Source: JAWPNA01 sp045402695
GTDB taxonomy: Bacteria > Acidobacteriota > Polarisedimenticolia > JACPZX01 > DASXTC01
DNA: 5,294 nucleotides
NCBI GenBank assembly: GCA_045402695.1
Contig: JAWPNA010000040.1
Location: 1 to 5,294 of the forward strand
Reading direction: 5' to 3'
The translations under genes were made by a program, and so were the position numbers. This document shows, piece by piece, positions 1 through 5,294 of the stretch. The notes under the pieces are model-generated. The model was not told the DNA's origin. It worked only from the letters and a program-made list of their open reading frames with translations, and made no database searches. Each line of letters starts with the position of its first letter. Position 1 is the stretch's first letter.

Positions 1-2165
1 CCGCCCGGTACTACGTCACGGCCCCTGGCACCATGATCGGCGCCGCCCTGCCTCCAGGGCTGGTCCGCAAGAGCGCCGTGACGGTCTCTCGCGCGGCGCC
101 CGGGGGCGACGCGGAGGATCTCGCCGAGGGGGAGAGAAAGGCCCTGGCCCAGATCCCGGCGCACGGAGGAGTGCCCTTGCGAAAGCTCAAGGTCGCGCCC
201 GCGATGCTGGCGAAGCTGGAGGCCGCGGGCCGCATCCGGATCGAAAGGGCCCTCCCTGCCGCGCGTGTCAAGGAGAAGCAGGCGCGAGTCCTGCACGCGG
301 CGTGGAAGGACCTCGATGGGGCCCTGGCCTCCTGCGCGCGTGCCCCCAGGCAGAGAGAGATCCTGAAGCTGCTGAACAGCGCGGGAGACGGCGGTATGCC
401 GCTCGACGAGCTCTTCGACCGGATGGGGGCGGTCGGCCCCGCCGTGAAGGCTCTTCGGGGCAAGGGGCTGGTGCGCATCAGACGCGTGGAGGTGCGCCGG
501 GCGCCGCTGGTGCTCGATCCCGTGGCGCCGACGCGAACGCGCACACCCACCCCCGAGCAGGCCGCCGCGTTAGGAGCCATCTTCGAGGCGCTGGAACCGG
601 ACGCGTCGCGCGCGTTCCTGCTGATGGGAGTGACGGGCAGCGGCAAGACGGAGGTCTACCTGCGCTCCATCGAGCGATGCCTCGCGTCGGGACGTGACGC
701 GCTGTACCTGGTCCCCGAGATCGCGCTCACTCCCTTGCTCGCGCGCGAGCTGAAGGCGCGCCTCGGGCGAGACCTCGCCCTGCTGCACTCGAGCCTGGGC
801 CCCGGCGAGCGGTACGACGAGTGGAGGCGCGCGCGGCTGGGCGAGGCGCGGATCGCGCTGGGGCCGCGCTCGGCGGTGCTGGCGCCGATGCGCAGGCTCG
901 GCCTGATCGTTGTGGACGAGGAGCAGGACGGCTCGTACAAGCAGGAGGAGGACCCACGCTACAATGCGCGCGACCTGGCGCTGGTGCGCGGGCGCGACGC
1001 GGGAGCGGTCGTGATCCTGGGAAGCGCCACCCCGTCGGTGGAGTCGTATCACGCGGCCGTGTCGGGCCGCCATGCACTGCTGCGGCTCCAGAGCCGGATC
1101 CTCGATCGCCCGATGGCGCGCGTGAAGGTCGTGGACATGCGCGAGGAGTTCGCCCGGAGCGGGCGCGAGGAGGTGGTCTCACCTTCCTTGCGGGAGGCGG
1201 TGGCCGAGCGGCTGGCGCGCGGCGAGCAGGCGATCATCCTGCTGAACCGGAGAGGATACGCGCCGTACGTCCTGTGCCGCAGGTGCGGGTCGCACGAGTC
1301 GTGCCATAGGTGCAGCCTCGCTCTGACCTATCACCGGTCCGACAACCTGCTGAAGTGCCACTACTGCGGCTATCACCGGGGGCTCCCCAAGGCATGCTCC
1401 ACCTGCCGGTCGGAGAAGATCGCGCTGGCCGGAGCGGGCACCGAGAAGCTCGAGGAGCAGGTGCGCGCGATCTTCCCCGAGGCGCGTCTGGCGCGGCTCG
1501 ATCGCGACGCCGCCCGCGGCCGGCGCGCTCCCGGCGAGATCCTCTCTGCGTTCGAGAGAGGGGAGTTCAACCTGCTGGTGGGAACGCAGATGGTGGCCAA
1601 GGGGCATGACTTCCCGGGGGTGACGATCGTGGGGGTGATCGGCGCCGACACGTTGCTGGCTCTGCCCGACTACCGCGCCGCGGAGCGGACCTTCCAACTC
1701 CTCACGCAGGTGGCGGGCCGGTCGGGGCGCGGTGAGGAGCCGGGGGAGGTGATCGTGCAGGCTTTCGACCAGGACCACTACGCCATCCAGGCCGCGGTGG
1801 CCCAGGACTACCTCGTCTTCTACGAGAAGGAGAGCCGCTTCCGGCGCATCATGAAGTATCCGCCGTTCGTCGTGCTGGCCAACGTACTGGTGATGGCGGG
1901 CAACACGGAGACCGGCGTGAGGCGCGCGCGCCTGGTGGGAGACGTGCTGACGCGGATCGCGGGCGACACGGTGGCGATGGTCGGCCCTTCGGTGGCTCCC
2001 ATCGCGCGGCTGAAAGGGCGGTACCGGTACCAGGTGCTGCTGAGGTCGAGCTCCCGCCGCAAACTCTCCGACCTGCTGAACACGGCCGCCGGGGAGCTGG
2101 CCGGCAAGGGGCTGGCGTCGCCGCGCGACCTGATCATGGACATGGACCCGGTCACGCTGGGGTGA
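1..2165 (+). CDS. priA: Primosomal protein N' (PriA), replication-restart DNA helicase, 5'-truncated by the window
   Basis: PriA binds stalled or repaired forks and unwinds DNA 3'->5' to let the replicative helicase reload. The frame is open from the first full codon (nt 3) to TGA 2163-2165, about 720 residues. The ATG at 33 is not the true start: the codons before it read ARYYVTAPG and continue into MIGAALPPG, matching the end of the PriA 3'-DNA-binding domain (AxYYxxPxGxxxxxALP), so roughly 85-100 N-terminal residues lie left of the window. Then come winged-helix-like sequence (about nt 120-510), Walker A GVTGSGKTE (627-653), LVPEIALTPLL (about 708-740), Walker B/DEXH as DEEQ (915-926), GSATPS (1020-1037), eight zinc-ribbon cysteines in four CxxC pairs (1275-1406), LLVGTQMVAKGHDFPG (about 1572-1619) and QVAGRSGRG (1707-1733). 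All helicase motifs are present. The box is DEEQ where many PriA proteins have DEEH. It is convergent with ispG. Confidence 0.97.
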   Translation, partial: ARYYVTAPGTMIGAALPPGLVRKSAVTVSRAAPGGDAEDLAEGERKALAQIPAHGGVPLRKLKVAPAMLAKLEAAGRIRIERALPAARVKEKQARVLHAAWKDLDGALASCARAPRQREILKLLNSAGDGGMPLDELFDRMGAVGPAVKALRGKGLVRIRRVEVRRAPLVLDPVAPTRTRTPTPEQAAALGAIFEALEPDASRAFLLMGVTGSGKTEVYLRSIERCLASGRDALYLVPEIALTPLLARELKARLGRDLALLHSSLGPGERYDEWRRARLGEARIALGPRSAVLAPMRRLGLIVVDEEQDGSYKQEEDPRYNARDLALVRGRDAGAVVILGSATPSVESYHAAVSGRHALLRLQSRILDRPMARVKVVDMREEFARSGREEVVSPSLREAVAERLARGEQAIILLNRRGYAPYVLCRRCGSHESCHRCSLALTYHRSDNLLKCHYCGYHRGLPKACSTCRSEKIALAGAGTEKLEEQVRAIFPEARLARLDRDAARGRRAPGEILSAFERGEFNLLVGTQMVAKGHDFPGVTIVGVIGADTLLALPDYRAAERTFQLLTQVAGRSGRGEEPGEVIVQAFDQDHYAIQAAVAQDYLVFYEKESRFRRIMKYPPFVVLANVLVMAGNTETGVRRARLVGDVLTRIAGDTVAMVGPSVAPIARLKGRYRYQVLLRSSSRRKLSDLLNTAAGELAGKGLASPRDLIMDMDPVTLG
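1275..1406 (+). other. PriA zinc-binding cysteine cluster
   Basis: Eight cysteine codons form four CxxC pairs: CRRC (1275, 1284), CHRC (1302, 1311), CHYC (1356, 1365) and CSTC (1395, 1404). In PriA these bind two zinc ions and are needed for primosome assembly. None is missing, so the zinc-dependent function should be intact. Confidence 0.93.
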
Positions 2166-2177
2166 GGCACTGGGAAC

Positions 2178-2197
2178 GGAGGTTACTCTTGACCTCC
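2178..2197. terminator. Hairpin between convergent priA and ispG (possible bidirectional terminator)
   Basis: The 76-base gap between the priA and ispG stop codons contains GGAGGTT (2178-2184) and GACCTCC (2191-2197), which pair over 6 Watson-Crick pairs plus one T-G, around a 6-base loop. It sits where both genes would need to end transcription. No run of T follows on either strand, so it is not a canonical intrinsic terminator. Its role is inferred from position only. Confidence 0.3.
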
Positions 2198-2241
2198 TCG
2201 GTGGTGGCTGAAAGGGATGTGGGTGTGATGCGCGACGAGAC

Positions 2242-3399
2242 TCAGGCGCCCCCGGCGATCAGCCGGTCCAGCTCCTCGCGAAGTCTGTCGAGGATCCGTT
2301 CGTACGAGTAGGTCCCCAGCGACCGCGCCCCCCGCTTGAGGTTGACGTGGTTCGGGGCGCACCAGAGTCCCAGGTCGGCGTCGTCGGTCTCTCCCGGCCC
2401 GTTCACCCGGCAGCCCATCACCGCGATGGTGATGGCGTGCTCCTCGGCGTAGGAGGTCATCTCCTTCACCTTCACGGCCAGGTCCACGAACGCCTCGTTC
2501 TCCACCCGCGAGCAGGAGGGGCAGGAGATGATGTTGAGCCGGTTGTTGTCGAACTTCGGCACGGACCGGAACCGGCCGGCGGCCACGTCTTCGATGATCT
2601 GACGGCCCGCGGCGATCTCCTCGTGCTTCCTGTCGTTGGGCACGGTGAGCGACACACGCACGGTGTCGCCGATGCCGGCGGAGAGCAACTGCTCGAAGGC
2701 GATCCTTGTCTTGATGATGCCGTCGGGAGGCAGTCCCGCCTCGGTCACCCCCAGGTGAAGCGGGACGTCGGGCCTCGCCGCCGCGAACCTGCTGTTGGCC
2801 TCGATCACCTTGCCGGGGTCGGAGTCCTTCAGCGACACCGCGTAGCGGGTGAAGCCGAGCGCGTCGAGCATGGCGCAGTGCTCCAGGGCCGACTCCACCA
2901 TCGGGGCGATCGAGTCGTCGCCGAACCTGCCGGCCTTCTCGGGGTCCACCGAGCCGCAGTTAACCCCGACGCGGATGGCGCAGTCGTGCCGCGCGGCCGT
3001 CTCGGCCAGGAAGGCCACTTTCTCCTTGACCGGCCTGCCGCGCTCGTGGTGGTACAGGTGCCCCGGGTTGTACCGGATCTTGTCCACGTGGGGGGCCACC
3101 GCCGAAGCCAATCGGTAGTTCTCCTGCAGGTCAACCGAGAGGTTGGCCCGCGTGCGCTCCCTGACGCGCGCGAGCGCCGAAGCATCCCTGGCTGAATCCA
3201 CCGCGATCCGGACGATGTCGGCGCCGGCCGCCTCGAGCTGGAGAACCTGGGCCACGGTGGCCTCCACGTCCTGCGTCTTGGTGGCCGTCATCGATTGGAC
3301 CGCGATCGGGTGCGCGGCCCCGATCGCGATGGTCCCGATGCGCACGGAGCGGGAGGGATTGCGCGGATGCAGGTACGGCGACGCTTGTGGGAGGCTCAT
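2242..3399 (-). CDS. ispG: 4-hydroxy-3-methylbut-2-en-1-yl diphosphate synthase (IspG/GcpE), flavodoxin- or ferredoxin-dependent
   Basis: IspG reductively opens MEcPP to HMBPP, the penultimate step of the cytosolic MEP isoprenoid pathway. Counting from a GTG at 3408 gives 388 residues; from the ATG at 3399, chosen here, 385. This is the short two-domain bacterial form. Motifs in the 388-residue numbering: VQSMTATKTQDV near 37-48 at the start of the TIM barrel, VGVNCGSVDP near 147-156, LGVTEAG near 219-225, then the [4Fe-4S] domain with CPSC (Cys296, Cys299), GCRVNGPGE (Cys333) and Glu340. These match E. coli Cys270, Cys273, Cys305 and Glu312, so the enzyme looks active. The segments DLQENYRL (93-100) and YNPGHLYHHE (113-122) differ from the E. 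coli type (DIHFDYR, INPGN). It lies 37-46 bases downstream of selD on the same strand and is probably co-transcribed. No clear Shine-Dalgarno precedes either start, so the start is uncertain. Confidence 0.96.
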   Translation of the reverse strand: MSLPQASPYLHPRNPSRSVRIGTIAIGAAHPIAVQSMTATKTQDVEATVAQVLQLEAAGADIVRIAVDSARDASALARVRERTRANLSVDLQENYRLASAVAPHVDKIRYNPGHLYHHERGRPVKEKVAFLAETAARHDCAIRVGVNCGSVDPEKAGRFGDDSIAPMVESALEHCAMLDALGFTRYAVSLKDSDPGKVIEANSRFAAARPDVPLHLGVTEAGLPPDGIIKTRIAFEQLLSAGIGDTVRVSLTVPNDRKHEEIAAGRQIIEDVAAGRFRSVPKFDNNRLNIISCPSCSRVENEAFVDLAVKVKEMTSYAEEHAITIAVMGCRVNGPGETDDADLGLWCAPNHVNLKRGARSLGTYSYERILDRLREELDRLIAGGA

Positions 3400-3445
3400 G
3401 CCGAGCACATTGTAGCACCGGGGATCGGGGCGGCCCTGCGTCCGG

Positions 3446-4501
3446 CTACCGGGAAACCACCTCTAGGACAGGAGGGTCGGCGGCGAACACGTCGCCCACC
3501 AGGACGGCCTCGGGCACCCCGCGGGCACGCAGGTCGGCCACGAGAGCATCCCCTTCGTCCGCCGGCACCGAGATCAGGAGCCCGCCCGAAGTCTGCGGGT
3601 CGAAGTAGAGCCAGCGGCGCGTCTCGGGGATCTCCCCAATGAAGCGGATGCTCTCTCCGGCCAGCGTGCGGTTCGATTCCGTGACGCCGGTCTTGACGCC
3701 CCGCTCGATCAGCTCCAGGCTCTCCGGGTAGTAGGGCAGCGCCGCGTCGCGCAAACGGACTCCCACACGGCTTCCCTTCGCGACCTCCAGTGCGTGGCCC
3801 GCCAGGCCGAATCCGGTGATGTCGGTGCAGGCGTGCGCCCGGTGTGCCAGCGCCGCTTCCGCCGCCGTGTCGTTGAGGCGCGCCATGTACTGCACCACCT
3901 TCACGAAGCGCTCGGGAGGCACGATCTGCTTCTTGGCGGCCGTAATCATGACACCGGTGCCGATCGGCTTGGTGAGCACCAGGACGTCTCCGGGCCGGGC
4001 CGCCGAGTTGGTGAGGATCCGATCGGGATGGATCGTCCCCGTCACCGAGAGGCCGTACTTGAGCTCCTGGTCCTTGACCGTGTGGCCCCCCGCCAGCGTC
4101 GCTCCGGCCTCGAGTATCTTGTCGTGGCCGCCCCTGAGGATCTGCTCGAAGACTCCGTCCGGAACGCCGCTTCCGGGAAAGCAGCAGATGTTGAGCGCCG
4201 TGAGCGGCTTGCCGCCCATCGCGTACACGTCCGACAGCGAATTGGCCGCCGCCACCTGGCCGAACAGGTAGGGGTCGTCGCAGACGGGCGTGATCAGATC
4301 CACTGTCTGCACCAAGGCGAGCTCCGGCCCCACCCGGTACACCCCCGCGTCATCGGCCTTGTCGAAACCGACCAGCAGGTTCGGATCCGAGTTGCTCTTC
4401 AAGCGGGAAAGCATGTGCCCCAAGTCCACCGGACTCAGCTTGGCCGCTCACCCACCCGTGGAGGCACACCCACTGAGCCGGAACCCGGGTGTGGCGCTCA
4501 T
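3446..4501 (-). CDS. selD: Selenide, water dikinase (selenophosphate synthetase), a selenoprotein with UGA-encoded Sec18
   Basis: SelD makes selenophosphate from selenide and ATP, the selenium donor for Sec-tRNA and, in many bacteria, 2-selenouridine. Without read-through the frame would begin at GTG 4429 and lack the catalytic segment. Reading through the TGA at 4450-4448 gives 351 residues from ATG 4501, close to the usual ~347, with N-terminal text SGCASTGGU then AAKLSPVDL. Sec18 and Lys21 occupy the positions of E. coli Cys17 and Lys20. Further family motifs are DDAGVYR (Asp50/51), QTVDLITPVCDDP (65-77), SLSDVYAMGGKP (Asp91), GGHTVKDQELKYGLSVTG (138-155), LTKPIGTG (176-183) and DITGFGLAGH (Asp227); Asp51, Asp91 and Asp227 are the metal/ATP ligand positions in E. 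coli. AAGGAGAG lies 4 bases before the ATG and a TTGACG-N17-TAGGAT promoter lies further upstream. A GGU-loop hairpin follows the TGA. ispG follows downstream. The Sec decoding is inferred from sequence but strongly supported. Confidence 0.95.
4417..4444 (-). promoter_or_regulatory. Bacterial SECIS-like hairpin in selD mRNA
   Basis: CTGAGTCC (4438-4431) pairs with GGACTTGG (4427-4420): six Watson-Crick pairs and two G-T pairs, closing a GGT loop (4430-4428). The stem can extend by GCC (4444-4442) with GGC (4419-4417) past a three-base bulge on the 5' side. The loop begins 17 nt after the TGA, the same spacing as I recall for the E. coli fdhF element, whose loop also carries GGU recognised by SelB. 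A clear bulged U is not evident. The GTG that gene callers would choose as start (4429-4427) straddles the loop and the first stem base. Confidence 0.82.
4448..4450 (-). other. In-frame UGA read as selenocysteine (Sec18 of SelD)
   Basis: The codon TGA (minus strand, 4450 to 4448) sits between GGT-GGG and GCG-GCC-AAG, giving GGU-AAK. This is the catalytic Cys/Sec position of the SelD family, and many bacterial SelD proteins have Sec here. The frame is open for 17 codons before it, back to an ATG with a good ribosome-binding site, and family homology continues on both sides. A true stop would leave an enzyme without its catalytic residue. Confidence 0.93.
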
Positions 4502-4505
4502 CGTT

Positions 4506-4513
4506 CTCTCCTT
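4506..4513 (-). promoter_or_regulatory. Ribosome-binding site of selD
   Basis: AAGGAGAG on the minus strand lies 4 bases before the ATG at 4501, with the GGAG core 6 bases away. It decides the start: no comparable site precedes the GTG at 4429, which is downstream of the Sec codon. Confidence 0.88.
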
Positions 4514-4520
4514 CGCGAAA

Positions 4521-4541
4521 CGCCGGCCCCGCTTGCCGGCG
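4521..4541 (-). repeat. Perfect inverted repeat in the selD leader
   Basis: CGCCGGC (4521-4527) and GCCGGCG (4535-4541) form a perfect 7-bp stem around a 7-base loop. The repeat covers about the first 22 bases of the predicted selD transcript and ends just before the Shine-Dalgarno. It could be an operator overlapping the transcription start, a 5'-stabilising hairpin, or chance in GC-rich DNA. No T run follows, so an attenuator is not supported. Confidence 0.5.
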
Positions 4542-4549
4542 GATGGATC

Positions 4550-4578
4550 ATCCTACAGCCGCGCGGGTGGAGCGTCAA
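4550..4578 (-). promoter_or_regulatory. Predicted sigma70-type promoter of selD (and probably ispG)
   Basis: On the minus strand TTGACG (4578-4573, 5 of 6 to TTGACA) and TAGGAT (4555-4550, 4 of 6 to TATAAT) are separated by exactly 17 bases. Transcription would start near 4543, giving a leader of about 42 bases before the selD ATG. It is the best promoter match I saw in the window and sits in the divergent gap where a selD promoter is expected. Confidence 0.65.
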
Positions 4579-4651
4579 CGCGGAAGGCGCGCTTGCCATC
4601 CCGTGGGCCGGGATGGGATGCTATGGAGCCTGCGGCTCACAGTTCGCGGGC

Positions 4652-4659
4652 AAGGAGAG
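4652..4659 (+). promoter_or_regulatory. Ribosome-binding site of the small membrane-protein gene
   Basis: AAGGAGAG precedes the ATG at 4668, with the GGAG core 10 bases away, slightly longer than ideal but acceptable. It supports the short 67-residue product over the much longer open frame. Confidence 0.65.
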
Positions 4660-4667
4660 GGGGCGCC

Positions 4668-4871
4668 ATGAACGAGCACCAGAAGCACGATGATGTTCGC
4701 GGGATGGTGATCGGAGGGCTCATCACGCTGGGGATCGGTGTCCTCTTCCTGCTGCACAACCTGGACATCATCCCCGGCTTCGACGTCATCTGGCCCATCA
4801 TCCCGATCATCGTCGGGATCTCGCTGATCTTGGGGGCGATCTTCAAGTCGAGGGGGCAGGGCGGAGCCTGA
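4668..4871 (+). CDS. Small two-helix membrane protein, DUF5668 / LiaI-LiaF-like transmembrane region
   Basis: The product has 67 residues: a charged N-terminus (MNEHQKHDDVR), a hydrophobic helix at about 13-31, a short turn with NLDIIPGFD (31-39), a second helix at about 41-59 (IWPIIPIIVGISLILGAIF), and a basic Gly-rich tail (KSRGQGGA). The pattern LLHNL-x-II-(x)n-WPIIPIIVGISLIL is typical of the DUF5668 family, which resembles the membrane part of LiaI/LiaF-type envelope-stress proteins; its molecular function is not established. The frame is open far upstream, into selD antisense, but the start is set at ATG 4668 because AAGGAGAG lies at 4652-4659 and hydrophobic family-like sequence begins just after. 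It is divergent from selD and convergent with the hydrolase gene, so it appears to be a single-gene unit. Confidence 0.82.
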   Translation: MNEHQKHDDVRGMVIGGLITLGIGVLFLLHNLDIIPGFDVIWPIIPIIVGISLILGAIFKSRGQGGA

Positions 4872-4885
4872 GACGCGCGGCCTCC

Positions 4886-4901
4886 CTGACACTACGGTCA
4901 G
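4886..4901. terminator. Weak inverted repeat between convergent genes
   Basis: CTGAC (4886-4890) and GTCAG (4897-4901) can pair around a 6-base loop in the 26-base gap between the membrane-protein and hydrolase stop codons, and the right arm overlaps the hydrolase stop. There is no T run and the stem is only 5 bp, so a terminator role is a guess from position. Confidence 0.2.
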
Positions 4902-5294
4902 CGATGCGGAATGTCGGTGGCGAGCAGTCGCCGTACAAACGGCAGCAAGGCGCTGGCTGCTATCGCGTGCCCCTGCTCATTCGGATGCTGGTCGAATGGA
5001 GAGACCCAGAGCCCTGGTGCGTCATGCCCCTTGAAATCAGACAGAAGGTCATGCGCGGGAATGGCGTTTTTGGCAGCGAAGCTGCTGATGGCATCGCAGA
5101 TGGCGCGGAATGGATAATGGTCATCGAGGTCAACCAGCACGGGAAAGACCGCCAAGCCCAGTACCACCGCATGCTCGCGGGCGAACTGCGCCAGCTCCAG
5201 AATGTTGCTCTGGGCCAGGTGCCACTCCTGGGTCTCTGCCGGCGTCCCGAAGTAGGCCCTGTTTAGCTCAGCGACGTATTGTTCGGCGACCTGC
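4898..5294 (-). CDS. SGNH/GDSL-type hydrolase family protein, C-terminal part (N-terminus beyond the window)
   Basis: The minus-strand frame is open from the right edge to TGA 4900-4898, giving 131 residues; the GTG at 5167 is internal, as homologous-looking sequence continues upstream of it (NRAYFGTPAETQEWHLAQ, then LELAQFAREHAVVLGLAVFPVL). Key features are a beta-strand-like VVLGLAVFPVLVD, AHDLLSDFKGHD, and DQHPNEQGHAIAASALLPFV near the end. Asp (4993-4991) and His (4987-4985) in DQHPN fit the Asp/His of block V in SGNH hydrolases, which deacylate or acylate lipids, glycans and other esters. The nucleophile Ser/GDS block would lie outside the window, so activity and substrate cannot be judged. 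G+C here is about 61%, below the rest of the window. The gene converges on the small membrane-protein gene. Confidence 0.75.
   Translation of the reverse strand, partial: QVAEQYVAELNRAYFGTPAETQEWHLAQSNILELAQFAREHAVVLGLAVFPVLVDLDDHYPFRAICDAISSFAAKNAIPAHDLLSDFKGHDAPGLWVSPFDQHPNEQGHAIAASALLPFVRRLLATDIPHR

Larger units (their letters stand above)
4502..4667. other. Divergent intergenic region between selD and the small membrane-protein gene
   Basis: These 166 bases hold the selD promoter, leader repeat and ribosome-binding site on the minus strand. An 8-base palindrome TTCGCGAA (4512-4519) overlaps the selD Shine-Dalgarno. On the + strand I found no convincing promoter: TTGCCA (4593-4598) lacks a well-spaced -10, and TG-C-TATGGA (4619-4627) is only a weak extended -10. 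No additional ORF with homology was seen. Confidence 0.6.

Noticed and set aside
33..35. ATG at 33 as the start of priA
   Set aside because: The ten codons before it (ARYYVTAPG...) are conserved PriA sequence with no stop, so the gene simply enters from the left edge.
1179..1778. Minus-strand open frame inside priA
   Set aside because: Antisense shadow of conserved PriA helicase motifs, with no start signal or recognisable domain.
2347..3195. Long + strand open frame opposite ispG
   Set aside because: The translation (Val/Gly/His/Arg-rich) is the typical antisense shadow of a high-GC gene; the minus strand encodes a complete IspG.
3396..3410. Four-codon ORF (MCSA) before ispG as a regulatory leader peptide
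   Set aside because: Too short to support as a gene; such ATG/TGA overlaps arise easily by chance. It is kept only as part of the ispG-start observation.
4427..4429. GTG at 4429 as the start of selD
   Set aside because: It would remove the catalytic GGU-AAK segment, has no ribosome-binding site, and overlaps the loop and stem of the SECIS-like hairpin.
4290..4667. Long upstream extension of the + strand frame of the small membrane protein
   Set aside because: It runs antisense through selD and its promoter region, the translation is low-complexity GC-rich text without family features, and a good ribosome-binding site sits at ATG 4668.
4898..4900. TGA at the end of the hydrolase gene as a second Sec codon
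   Set aside because: A TAG follows two codons later in frame, the protein already has a complete family C-terminus, and no conserved Cys position is known there.
1..5294. CRISPR arrays, tRNA or rRNA genes, insertion sequences, phage or toxin-antitoxin genes
   Set aside because: I saw no direct-repeat arrays, tRNA-like cloverleafs with a CCA end, terminal inverted repeats or transposase motifs on either strand.

Overview
The window is about 68-70% G+C over most of its length and tightly packed with bacterial genes. It reads as a chromosomal housekeeping segment of a high-GC bacterium that uses the MEP isoprenoid pathway, PriA-dependent replication restart and selenocysteine (Sec). The lineage cannot be fixed from the sequence. 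The IspG variant (DLQENYRL, YNPGHLYHHE) and the DEEQ helicase box of PriA suggest a planctomycete- or acidobacteria-like group rather than a proteobacterium or firmicute, but this is an impression from memory.

Layout, left to right. (1) A 5'-truncated priA lies on the + strand and ends at 2165; its real start is left of the window. (2) A short convergent gap (2166-2241) holds one hairpin. (3) Two minus-strand genes follow in the order of transcription selD (4501-3446) then ispG (3399 or 3408 to 2242), 37-46 bases apart and probably co-transcribed. (4) A 166-base divergent gap (4502-4667) holds a good sigma70-type promoter for selD. (5) A 67-residue two-helix membrane protein gene lies on the + strand (4668-4871). 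(6) The 3' part of an SGNH/GDSL-type hydrolase gene lies on the minus strand, running off the right edge.

The main point is that selD is itself a selenoprotein gene. Plain ORF calling stops at an in-frame TGA (4450-4448) and would start the protein at a GTG (4429). Reading through the TGA adds 24 residues ending in GGU-AAKLSP, the conserved catalytic segment of selenophosphate synthetase. It reaches an ATG at 4501 with a strong Shine-Dalgarno and a TTGACG-N17-TAGGAT promoter upstream. A hairpin with a GGU loop starts 9 nt after the TGA, with the loop 17 nt after it, matching the geometry of bacterial SECIS elements. The false GTG start lies across the loop and stem of that hairpin.

Functionally, SelD makes selenophosphate for Sec-tRNA synthesis and needs the Sec machinery (SelA, SelB, tRNA-Sec, all outside the window) for its own translation. 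IspG makes HMBPP, the next-to-last step of the MEP pathway, and is a [4Fe-4S] enzyme. No RNA gene, CRISPR array, insertion sequence or phage gene was seen.
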